12,494 nucleotides of DNA from an uncultured Rothia sp. (lineage in GTDB: Bacteria; Actinomycetota; Actinomycetes; Actinomycetales; Micrococcaceae): the NCBI GenBank assembly GCA_946221065.1, contig CAMIIO010000025.1:1-12494 (forward strand). The letters are read 5' to 3'. The notes below the pieces were generated by a model. The model had not been told where the DNA came from and did no database searches. It worked only from the letters and a program-made list of their open reading frames with translations. Every line of letters begins with the position of its first letter. Position 1 is the first letter of the stretch. Of this stretch, positions 6,208 to 12,494 are shown one piece after another. The position numbers and the translations under genes were made by a program.

Positions 6208-8721
6208 TCACCTCAAAGCCGCCGCTAAAAATGGTGCAGAAACACTTTCTTCTGAAGTTGCCACCTCCGCTGGGGCTCCAGCGGCCACGGTTTGCCCACC
6301 TTCTTCTCCTGCGCCGGGGCCCATATCAATCACATAATCCGCCGCTGCAATAATTCGCATATCAAGTTCAACCATCACTACCGTGTTACCTGAATCCACC
6401 AAAGTCTGAAGATGAGATATCAAACGGTCCGCATCTGAGCAATGTAAACCTGTAGTGGGCTCATCTAGCACATAGAGAGTGTCACCCCGTTGAGCCCTCT
6501 GCAATTCAGTGGCAAGTTTGGCTCGTTGAGCCTCACCACCTGATAACTCTGTAGCAGGCTGCCCCAAACGTAGATAACCCAACCCAACATCCCTCAGTGC
6601 AGTCAACGAACGCATAATATCGAACTCTCCCTCAAAAAAGTCCAAGGCTTCGTTGACACTCAAATCTAAAACTTCTGACACGTTCTTACCTCGCCACAGA
6701 ATTTCCAGAGTGCTTGACTGATAACGAGTGCCGTGGCAATCAGGGCATTTTGTATAGACCGATGGTAAGAAAAGCAGCTTAACCATAACGGACCCTTCTC
6801 CCTCGCACGTGGGGCATCTGCCGCCAGCGACGTTGAACGAGAATCTGCCCGGTTTATAGCGGCGACGCTTGGCTTCTACGGTTTCCGCAAAACGACGTCG
6901 CACATGATCGAAAAGCCCGGTGTAGGTTGCAATATTTGAGCGAGGGGTTCGCCCAATAGGTTTCTGATCGATTACAACAACTCGGCGGATACCGCTGAAA
7001 TCTCCCACAATGTTTCCGTTGACTGCGGGAGTCTGCTCGGCTCTTAAGTGATCATCTGCCTCTAAGTCGGTTTCATCTCCTGACATATTCTTACCCAGAC
7101 GGTTTCCTACCAGTTGTGGCAGCCCACTGCCACCAAAAAGATAGCCTCGGGTGACAGAATCCGTGACTTTAGCCAAGCCCTCTACCTGGCCACTGTATAG
7201 AACCTTGCCACCCCGTTCACCTGCTCCTGGTCCCACGTCTACAATCCAGTCAGCATGTTGCATTACTTCAATAGAATGCTCCACAACAAAAAGGCTGTTT
7301 CCCCGCGCTTTGAGACCATCAAGCACACCGAGAAGCGCATGAATATCTTGAGGATGCAGACCTGCAGAAGGCTCATCTAATACATAGACCACACCGAAAA
7401 GTTCAGATGATAACTGAGTAGCTAGGCGCAAACGCTGCAGTTCACCACCGGAAAGAGTGGGGGTCATTCGATCGAGTGAAAGGTAGCCTAGCCCGAGGTC
7501 TATGATGGGACGTAAGCGCTCAACGAGTCCTGTTCCTAGTCGAGCAGTAGTGGCAAGTTTCTCCACAGAATGATTGGGTGTTCTGCGAACATCTGGTGCG
7601 GCTTCATGGGTAGCTCCACCGGCTTCGATTCGTTGGTCTGCCGATTTTTTGCGATTTTCCTCGTCTAAGCCATGACCCAGCGTTTCTAATCCATCAGCAT
7701 CGAGGGCGAGTTTCTTCGAAACATGCTGAACTTCTTCGTCCAATAAGTTTACTAACTCGTGCAGAGGTAGCTGAGAGAAATCAGCAATATCTACTCCTGC
7801 AAAAGTTACCGAAAGCGCCTCTGCCTTGATGCGTTTGCCGTGACAGGATGGGCAGGGGATGGATGTGAGAAACTGTGCTACCTTGCGTTTCATAGAGGCA
7901 CTCTTAGTGTTGGCAAAAGTATCAAGCACATAGCGTTTTGCGCCCACATAGGTGCCGCTGTAAGAGGGCTCAGCGCCTGTTTTTTTGGCTGCTTGAGCTT
8001 CAGCAAGCGTCATTCGAGAGTAGACCGGTACGTGCGGTGTTTCTTCAGTGTAAAGAATCCAGTCGCGGTCTTTTTTCGGAAGATCTTTCCAGGGCACATC
8101 CACGTCGTAGCCCAGAGCCACTAAGACATCTCGAAGCTGCTGACCGTGCCAGGCGGTAGGCCAGGAAGCTATCGCTCGTTCACGGATGGTCTTGGTGGGA
8201 TCGGGCACCATCTGGTTTTCTTCCACTTCATACACCCTGCCAATCCCATGGCATTTCGGGCATGCACCTTGGGGTGTATTGGCGGAGAAATCCTCGGCGT
8301 AGAGCATGCTCTGGTGCTCAGGATACTGACCGGCGCGTGAATACAACATACGAACCAGACTTGAGATGGTGGTGATACTGCCAACGGTTGATCGTGAATT
8401 TTGTCCGCCTCGCTGTTGTTGCAAGACAACAGCGGGAGGCATCCCTGTAATGGAATCAACCTCGGGCACTCCGGCTTGATCGATAAGACGGCGGGCGTAA
8501 GGAGCCACCGACTCGAGATAACGCCGCTGTGATTCTGCATAGAGGGTTCCAAAGGCAAGAGAGGATTTCCCCGATCCTGAAACACCGGTGAAGACGACGA
8601 GAGCATCGCGGGGCACAGAAAGATCAACGTTTTGCAGGTTGTTCTGGCGTGCTCCCATTACTCGAACATCTGGTTGAATATGAGTTTCCTTGTATGTGAT
8701 GCGTTCATGTAAATAGCTCAT
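6208..8721 (-). CDS. Class II UvrA-like ABC ATPase (UvrA2/DrrC type), second Walker A missing
   Basis: A cytosolic UvrA-family ATPase, 837 aa from ATG 8721. Visible in order: GVSGSGKSS Walker A with SQRRYLES; NSRSTVG; zinc-type CPKC and CPSC pairs; LSGGELQ signature; VLDEPSAGLHPQD Walker B. In the second half: IDQKPIGRTPRSN; CPTC and CPDC pairs; LSGGEAQ; VLDEPTTGLH. The UvrB-binding domain is absent: RSTVG leads quickly to the first zinc pair. Such class II proteins include DrrC and UvrA2, linked to drug or damage tolerance. The second Walker A (normally another GVSGSGKS after NNL) cannot be found between YLFGGSG and VVVIDQ (6981-7140). A TTG at 8796 would add 25 unconserved residues; ATG 8721 is preferred because it overlaps a short upstream ORF, which may drive its translation. 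It is not the housekeeping uvrA. Confidence 0.88.
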   Translation of the reverse strand: MSYLHERITYKETHIQPDVRVMGARQNNLQNVDLSVPRDALVVFTGVSGSGKSSLAFGTLYAESQRRYLESVAPYARRLIDQAGVPEVDSITGMPPAVVLQQQRGGQNSRSTVGSITTISSLVRMLYSRAGQYPEHQSMLYAEDFSANTPQGACPKCHGIGRVYEVEENQMVPDPTKTIRERAIASWPTAWHGQQLRDVLVALGYDVDVPWKDLPKKDRDWILYTEETPHVPVYSRMTLAEAQAAKKTGAEPSYSGTYVGAKRYVLDTFANTKSASMKRKVAQFLTSIPCPSCHGKRIKAEALSVTFAGVDIADFSQLPLHELVNLLDEEVQHVSKKLALDADGLETLGHGLDEENRKKSADQRIEAGGATHEAAPDVRRTPNHSVEKLATTARLGTGLVERLRPIIDLGLGYLSLDRMTPTLSGGELQRLRLATQLSSELFGVVYVLDEPSAGLHPQDIHALLGVLDGLKARGNSLFVVEHSIEVMQHADWIVDVGPGAGERGGKVLYSGQVEGLAKVTDSVTRGYLFGGSGLPQLVGNRLGKNMSGDETDLEADDHLRAEQTPAVNGNIVGDFSGIRRVVVIDQKPIGRTPRSNIATYTGLFDHVRRRFAETVEAKRRRYKPGRFSFNVAGGRCPTCEGEGSVMVKLLFLPSVYTKCPDCHGTRYQSSTLEILWRGKNVSEVLDLSVNEALDFFEGEFDIMRSLTALRDVGLGYLRLGQPATELSGGEAQRAKLATELQRAQRGDTLYVLDEPTTGLHCSDADRLISHLQTLVDSGNTVVMVELDMRIIAAADYVIDMGPGAGEEGGQTVAAGAPAEVATSEESVSAPFLAAALR

Positions 8722-8768
8722 AGATAAATCTGACCAATCGCTTCTGTGTAAGGTGCAGGACGCCTCAT
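8718..8768 (-). CDS. Short upstream ORF (16 aa) overlapping the UvrA-like start
   Basis: ATG 8768 starts MRRPAPYTEAIGQIYL and the TGA at 8720-8718 overlaps the ATG of the UvrA-like gene in an ATGA junction. AAGG lies three bases before its ATG and AGGAG twelve bases before; neither spacing is ideal. The main gene has no Shine-Dalgarno of its own before 8721, which fits translational coupling. It could be a leader peptide controlling a resistance-type gene, or simply part of a longer N-terminus if TTG 8796 is used. Confidence 0.4.
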   Translation of the reverse strand: MRRPAPYTEAIGQIYL

Positions 8769-8832
8769 AATCCTTGGTTTCTCCTGCCGCTTGCAACTTT
8801 ACTGTCTATTTCGTCGATATATGACGAGGATT

Positions 8833-8861
8833 CTTTTATTCTCTTCTAACGAGCGGGTCAA
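8833..8861 (-). promoter_or_regulatory. Promoter of the UvrA-like gene
   Basis: On the minus strand TTGACC (8861-8856), 17 bases, then TAAAAG (8838-8833). The start would fall near 8826, inside the palindrome TCGTC-N7-GACGA at 8811-8827, a possible operator. Confidence 0.5.
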
Positions 8862-8893
8862 GACTTTGGATAATCGACCCTAGGCTAAGCTTG

Positions 8894-8955
8894 CTTAAGG
8901 GCTAAGAATCCCTTGAGATCGGTAAAATGCTCGCTTTCCTGAGGGGTTATCCTCA
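8894..8955. promoter_or_regulatory. Palindromes and possible -10 upstream of the formaldehyde dehydrogenase
   Basis: CTTAAGGG (8894-8901) and CCCTTGAG (8910-8917) form an 8-bp inverted repeat with one mismatch. TAAAAT (8923-8928) could be a -10. TGAGG-N6-CCTCA follows at 8940-8955. The arrangement suggests a regulated promoter; no specific regulator can be named. Confidence 0.35.
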
Positions 8956-9015
8956 TCCAGAGCTTAGCTTCAGTATCCAATAGCTTTCCCAGAGAAGAAA
9001 GCGGCGAGGAAGAAC

Positions 9016-10215
9016 ATGGCTGATAAAAATCGTGCAGTAGTATTTCACGGCGTCAAAGATATGCGTGTGGATACTCTTGATTTCCCCAAACTTGAAATGC
9101 CTAACGGCAAAAAAGCACCCCATGGCGTTATCGTAAAGCTTATTGCCACGAACATCTGTGGTAGTGATTTGCATATCTACCGTGGCTCATTCCCTGTGCC
9201 CGAAGGTATGGTCATGGGACACGAAATGACTGGTGAAGTTGTAGAAATCGGTTCAGATGTTGAGTTCCTCAAGCCAGGTGACATCGTTTCTGTACCCTTC
9301 AACGTAGCCTGCGGTCGTTGCCGTAACTGCCGCAACGGACGCACTGAGGTATGCGAAACTACTAACCCCGAGGTTTCATGTGCCGCATATGGCTTCAACC
9401 TCGGTGGCTTCGCAGGTGGTCAGGCGGAGTACATGTTTGTGCCTTACGCTGACTTCCAGCTTCTTCGTTTCCCTGATAAAGATCAGGCAATGGAGAAAAT
9501 TCTAGACCTCGCAGTGCTTTCAGATATTTTGCCTACTGCTTACCATGGTCTGGTCGAAGCTGGCGTGAAGCCTGGTTCAACTGTTTACATTGCAGGTGCT
9601 GGCCCGGTCGGTCGCTGTGGTGCCGCTGCTGCGCGCCTTATGGGCGCATCCTGCATCATAGTGGGCGATTACTATGAGGATCGTCTGGAATTAGTTTGCC
9701 GTAACGGTTGTGAAACCATCAACCTTTCTGAAATCGACTCAATCAATGATGGTATTGAAGCTATCCTTGGCACCCCCTATGTTGACTGTGCAGTTGACTA
9801 TGTAGGCAACGAAGCACACGGTCTGGGGCAAGAGGCTGAGGAGACAAAATCGTCTTACGCTATCAATCAGGTTCTGGATGCAACCCGTCCCGGTGGAGCA
9901 ACCGGCATCATCGGTGTTTACGGTGCTAATCCCATCTCTCCTGTTCCTGCAGAGCGTGAGGGTGTTTACTCTCTCAATTTCGGTGATGCTTGGATTAAAT
10001 CGCCTCGTATCGCCGGTGGTCAGGCGCCCATTATGCACTACAACCACGAATTGATGATGTCGATCCTGTGGGATCGCATGCCTTATCTTTCAGATATGCT
10101 CAACATCAAGGTCATCAGCCTGGATGAGGCACCTCAGGCATACGCGGACTTCGATAAGGGATCATCATTGAAGTACGTTATCGACCCTCACGGTAGTATT
10201 CCTGCCGCTCGGTAA
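9016..10215 (+). CDS. fdhA: Glutathione-independent formaldehyde dehydrogenase (zinc, NAD-dependent)
   Basis: Cytosolic medium-chain zinc dehydrogenase of 399 aa, the length of the Pseudomonas putida-type enzyme, which oxidises formaldehyde with tightly bound NAD and without glutathione. Catalytic-zinc ligands are visible: Cys48 (NICGSDLH), His69 (GHE) and Asp170 (LSDILPTAYHG). The structural zinc is held by Cys99, 102, 105 and 113 (CGRCRNCRNGRTEVC). The Rossmann motif is GAGPVG at 194-199, and Asp218 at the end of the next strand favours NAD over NADP. GAGGA five bases before ATG fixes the start. It has its own terminator. It is divergent from the UvrA-like gene and 192 bases before an FMN reductase gene that also handles reactive carbonyls. 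Other aldehydes or alcohols as substrate cannot be excluded. Confidence 0.9.
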   Translation: MADKNRAVVFHGVKDMRVDTLDFPKLEMPNGKKAPHGVIVKLIATNICGSDLHIYRGSFPVPEGMVMGHEMTGEVVEIGSDVEFLKPGDIVSVPFNVACGRCRNCRNGRTEVCETTNPEVSCAAYGFNLGGFAGGQAEYMFVPYADFQLLRFPDKDQAMEKILDLAVLSDILPTAYHGLVEAGVKPGSTVYIAGAGPVGRCGAAAARLMGASCIIVGDYYEDRLELVCRNGCETINLSEIDSINDGIEAILGTPYVDCAVDYVGNEAHGLGQEAEETKSSYAINQVLDATRPGGATGIIGVYGANPISPVPAEREGVYSLNFGDAWIKSPRIAGGQAPIMHYNHELMMSILWDRMPYLSDMLNIKVISLDEAPQAYADFDKGSSLKYVIDPHGSIPAAR

Positions 10216-10241
10216 TTCTATTCTGAGAAAAGGATGAAGAG

Positions 10242-10283
10242 GGGAGGGGATTGGTGGCGACCGATTCCCTCCCTTTTTCTTGT
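10242..10283 (+). terminator. Rho-independent terminator after formaldehyde dehydrogenase
   Basis: A 14-bp stem (GGGAGGGGATTGGT with ACCGATTCCCTCCC, two G-T wobbles), loop GGCG, then TTTTTCTTGT. It separates this gene from the next transcription unit. Confidence 0.9.
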
Positions 10284-10294
10284 TCATAGGAAAC

Positions 10295-10323
10295 TTGAAG
10301 TGTCTTAAGCGCTCCTGTATAGG
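10295..10323 (+). promoter_or_regulatory. Promoter of the FMN reductase gene
   Basis: TTGAAG (10295-10300), exactly 17 bases, TATAGG (10318-10323). It lies just after the terminator and about 85 bases before the next start codon. The leader contains ACGGA and TCCGT as a weak inverted repeat. Confidence 0.55.
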
Positions 10324-10407
10324 CATGCGATCTAACGAGACGGAAATATTATCCAAGTGCTCTCCGTTGTACCTTCAGCAAGACAATATATCAACTGAAA
10401 GACAAAA

Positions 10408-11490
10408 ATGACGACCCTTTTTGAACCCGCCACCGCAGGCGTCCTTGAACTGAACAATCGCATCACTATGGCCCCCTTGACCCGTTCCCGTGCTGGGCAA
10501 GACGGCGTTCCTACCGATATGCACGTGGAATACTACAAGCAACGCGCGAATAACGGTCTGATTGTCACTGAAGGTACATTCTTTGAAGACATCAACCGCG
10601 CATTTTTAGGTCAGCCCGGGATCGCCACCGCCGATCAACAAGAAGGATGGCGTAAGGTCGCCCAGGCTGTTCACGAACAGGATAGCAACATTGTGATGCA
10701 AATTATGCATGGAGGACGCCTTACCCTACCTTCTATTAATGGCTTCGACCAAGGAGAGTCATCGAGCGCTATTGCTCCCGGGGTCACTTTGCACGGTGAT
10801 GGAGAGTCCCGAGAAGAGGTGCCCACACCTGTTGCTCTGGATGCCGAGGGTATTAAAAGGGTTATTCAGAAATTTACCGAAGGCGCTCGACGTGCCATTG
10901 ATGCAGGTATGGATGGGGTAGAAGTGCACGGTGCTAACGGTTATCTTCTTCATCAATTCCTCGCCCCTAGTTCTAACGACCGGACAGATGAGTATGGTGG
11001 TAGCCCTGAGAATCGTGCTCGTTTAGCCATTGAGGTGATTCGCTCTATCGCAGATGAAATCGGAGCAGACCGGTTGGGCTTACGTATTTCTCCTATGCAT
11101 AATATTCAAGGTTGCATTGAGGAGGATGAGGATGATGTGCGCGCTACTTATAAAGCGTTGTTGGACGGTATTGCTGACCTGAATATCGCTTATCTCTCTA
11201 TTTTGTATCAGGATGCAGAAAGCGACTTGGTTGCTTATTTGCGAGAATCCTTTGGTGGCTTCACCATTCTCAATACCGGTTTTGATGTGGTGACAGAGTT
11301 AGAAGACGCTCGTTATATCGTGGAGAATGGCTTGGCTGATGCGGTGGCAGTGGGGCGTGAGATAATTGCTAATCCTGATTTGTCTTATCGGTGGAAGAAT
11401 AATCTAGCGTTGAATTCTATTGATTCCGATACTTTTTACACGCCCGGTCCTCACGGTTACATCGATTATCCTATGGTTGATGAGGGCTAG
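10408..11490 (+). CDS. Old Yellow Enzyme-family alkene reductase (FMN, NAD(P)H)
   Basis: A cytosolic TIM-barrel flavoprotein of 360 aa, NemA/OYE type, expected to reduce activated C=C bonds of electrophiles such as enals, maleimides or nitro compounds. Visible: NRITMAPLTRSRA (Thr25 near the flavin), QIMHGGR (Gln98 contacts FMN), VEVHGANGYLLHQFL with the His174/Asn177/Tyr179 substrate set, then SSNDRTDEYGGSPENRARL, and AVAVGREIIANPDL for the FMN phosphate. The ATG fits the family start, although the Shine-Dalgarno (GAAAGA) is weak. It has its own promoter. With the upstream formaldehyde dehydrogenase it suggests a carbonyl/electrophile detoxification pair. The exact substrate is unknown; members are often annotated simply as NADH:flavin oxidoreductase. 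Confidence 0.92.
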   Translation: MTTLFEPATAGVLELNNRITMAPLTRSRAGQDGVPTDMHVEYYKQRANNGLIVTEGTFFEDINRAFLGQPGIATADQQEGWRKVAQAVHEQDSNIVMQIMHGGRLTLPSINGFDQGESSSAIAPGVTLHGDGESREEVPTPVALDAEGIKRVIQKFTEGARRAIDAGMDGVEVHGANGYLLHQFLAPSSNDRTDEYGGSPENRARLAIEVIRSIADEIGADRLGLRISPMHNIQGCIEEDEDDVRATYKALLDGIADLNIAYLSILYQDAESDLVAYLRESFGGFTILNTGFDVVTELEDARYIVENGLADAVAVGREIIANPDLSYRWKNNLALNSIDSDTFYTPGPHGYIDYPMVDEG

Positions 11491-11534
11491 ATCTCTTGGC
11501 GAAGAAATCTTGCGGCCATTCGTTATCGAGGTTT

Positions 11535-11550
11535 GGGGAATAGTTTCCCC
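11535..11550. repeat. Hairpin GGGGAA-TAGT-TTCCCC
   Basis: Perfect 6-bp stem, 4-base loop, 45 bases after the FMN reductase stop codon. There is no T tail, so its terminator role is doubtful. Confidence 0.5.
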
Positions 11551-11553
11551 GGG

Positions 11554-11613
11554 CTTACCTGCCGCTTCTAGTGTTCCTATTTCTATATGAACACTGAGGT
11601 AAGGGGTGCGGCA
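11554..11613. other. Pseudoknot-capable nested inverted repeats
   Basis: CTTACCT (11554-11560) pairs with AGGTAAG (11597-11603), and GCCGC (11561-11565) pairs with GCGGC (11608-11612). The order a-b-a'-b' makes the two stems cross. A perfect AGTGTTC/GAACACT hairpin (11570-11576/11589-11595) lies inside. It could be an RNA structure at the 3' end of the FMN reductase transcript, a separate small RNA, or a DNA site. Strand and function are not established. Confidence 0.5.
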
Positions 11614-11942
11614 TCGAGCTTTATATAATGCCTCCATGTAAAATCTTCTGCTGCCCGACCGATGGGCTGTTTACTGTCCTCAAAGGCACTTTTTGAAGTA
11701 TGGAAAAAATAGCAAGAGAGCGGTGTCCTACCTCCATCGTCTTAACAAAACAAAATAGATCAATTTTGTTTTGTTCTATAGTGTTGGGATCTACTTATTA
11801 ATCACTCCGGTTCTTCTGAAGAAAGTCTCAGAGAGCAGAGATTGGCGTTATGAGAATCAATCATGACAGACTAAGCCCACTCAAGCTGAGCAATTTTCTC
11901 TGAAAAATAGGGAGCCTCAGTGATGCGCTGAGTCCAAAGAGA
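11614..11942. other. Intergenic, no supported gene
   Basis: Apart from the AT-rich palindrome at 11744-11775 I see only a small CTCAG-N7-CTGAG repeat near 11920. Open frames on either strand are short, cross the palindromes and lack ribosome sites. Confidence 0.45.
11744..11775. repeat. Perfect 13-bp AT-rich inverted repeat
   Basis: AACAAAACAAAAT (11744-11756), loop AGATCA, and the exact reverse complement (11763-11775). The T-rich second arm could serve as a weak bidirectional terminator; an operator is an alternative. Confidence 0.75.
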
Positions 11943-11999
11943 ACTGTGGCTTATCCTCATCCCACTGTGTGGGAGTAGAGGATAAGCCACAGTGCTTTT
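11943..11999. terminator. Perfect 16-bp hairpin, probable (bidirectional) terminator
   Basis: ACTGTGGCTTATCCTC (11943-11958) pairs perfectly with 11978-11993; an inner TCCCAC-TGT-GTGGGA stem extends it. GCTTTTA follows on the plus strand and TCTCTTT on the minus strand. It lies 21 bases past the stop of the minus-strand remnant at 12014. Confidence 0.6.
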
Positions 12000-12013
12000 A
12001 GATCCTTGATTGC

Positions 12014-12397
12014 TTATTCCGAAACGAAGAAACTCAAAGAAGCACAATAACAATTCACTGCAGTTTCAGCACAATCAGGTAAGCCAACTACGCATACAAT
12101 GGCTACGATAGTCACACTAGCTTTGATGCCTCGAAGCTTTAGATATCGTGAAAAGATACTAATTCTTTGAATGAAATCTTGATTAGTAGCTATCGGTTGA
12201 TTCTTAGTTTGAGCAGCTACTTCCATAGTCCTGAACGAGCCGGTGCTGATATTAATAGCAGCCATCGTGGACTCGTTAGCATTCACCATAAATTTCTTGC
12301 TACCATCTGCTTGCTGAGTTCAAAGAACTTTTAACGGGTCAATAGTAACTTTCGGGGTAAATTTCTGCCCGAAATCATCTTTATCACTTTGAGTGTC
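12014..12397 (-). pseudogene. Hypothetical gene remnant with in-frame stop
   Basis: On the minus strand one frame is open from 12397, reading DTQSDKDDFGQKFTPKVTI then DPLKVL, and hits TGA at 12322-12320. The same frame continues TQQADGSKKFMVNANE to a stop at 12014. From ATG 12289 alone it would encode 91 aa with a hydrophobic segment ASVTIVAIVCVVGLP near residues 57-71 and four cysteines after it or within it. There is no good ribosome site before 12289 (AGCAAGAAATTT). The protein-like sequence on both sides of the TGA suggests a broken gene whose 5' part is lost at a TAG (12400-12398). I recognise no family. The hairpin at 11943-11993 would be its terminator. Confidence 0.4.
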
Positions 12398-12404
12398 CTA
12401 GCTC

Positions 12405-12437
12405 GTAAGGGGGGTCTCGATACGAGAACTTACCCCC
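12405..12437. repeat. G-run/C-run hairpin with TCTCG-ATA-CGAGA core
   Basis: TCTCG (12415-12419) and CGAGA (12423-12427) form the core. Outside it, GGGGGG (12409-12414) can pair with CCCCC (12433-12437), or GTAAG (12405-12409) with CTTAC (12429-12433); the two are mutually exclusive. No T tail follows. Confidence 0.45.
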
Positions 12438-12494
12438 GCTCACTAGAATCAATGAATGACGTGTAGCGTGCTAATTACATGACAGGACAAACAA

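Noticed and set aside
7151..8340. Several plus-strand open frames within the UvrA-like gene, and a minus frame at 8169-8627
   Set aside because: They are shadows of a clearly recognisable 837-residue protein.
11404..11637. Minus-strand open frame beginning MEALYKARCRTPYLS
   Set aside because: It overlaps the 3' end of the FMN reductase gene and all of the pseudoknot element, has no ribosome site and matches no known family.
11871..12053. Minus-strand open frame of 60 codons
   Set aside because: It reads straight through the perfect 16-bp hairpin and overlaps the remnant at 12014-12397; coding is unlikely.

Overview
The window looks like an accessory, partly decayed stretch of an actinobacterial chromosome. 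Protein style (an actinobacterial class II UvrA-like protein, an NAD-dependent zinc formaldehyde dehydrogenase), mixed ATG/TTG starts and a base composition well below the usual high-GC actinomycete would suit an oral Micrococcaceae such as Rothia. That assignment is inference; nothing in the window, such as an rRNA gene, settles it.

Layout. Positions 1-54 are the end of an IS5-like insertion sequence (IS) that cuts off a gene, leaving a 62-codon tail (to 245) followed by a good terminator. Positions 309-3659 are an eroded accessory segment. It holds a frameshifted Abi_2/AbiF-type HEPN abortive-infection gene (677-1619, minus). Directly upstream lies a strongly structured, self-terminating small-RNA candidate (1633-1717, minus), then a divergent small acidic ORF, remnants of unknown genes, and a gene-free stretch of about 0.6 kb packed with short palindromes (3044-3636). 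A second, internally frameshifted copy of the same IS occupies 3660-4565, facing the copy at the left edge. A third isolated IS end (23 bp, identical) lies at 6174-6196.

Between the second IS and the isolated end sits an intact two-gene unit for secreted proteins: a trypsin-like serine protease (4670-5533) and a CAP/SCP-domain protein (5579-6091), closed by a terminator. On the minus strand follows a class II UvrA-like ABC ATPase (6208-8721). It has no UvrB-binding domain and no recognisable second Walker A. Its start codon overlaps the stop of a 16-codon upstream ORF.

Divergent from it are two plus-strand metabolic genes with separate signals: glutathione-independent formaldehyde dehydrogenase (9016-10215, terminator) and an Old Yellow Enzyme-family FMN reductase (10408-11490, own promoter). 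Both would deal with reactive carbonyl or electrophile compounds. The last kilobase has no convincing intact gene. It holds a pseudoknot-capable element (11554-11613), two very strong inverted repeats (11744-11775, 11943-11993) and a minus-strand ORF interrupted by an in-frame stop (12014-12397).

The two most interesting items are the Abi/small-RNA pair, which resembles the reported association of AbiF-type HEPN proteins with a cognate upstream RNA, and the dense hairpin array next to the IS.
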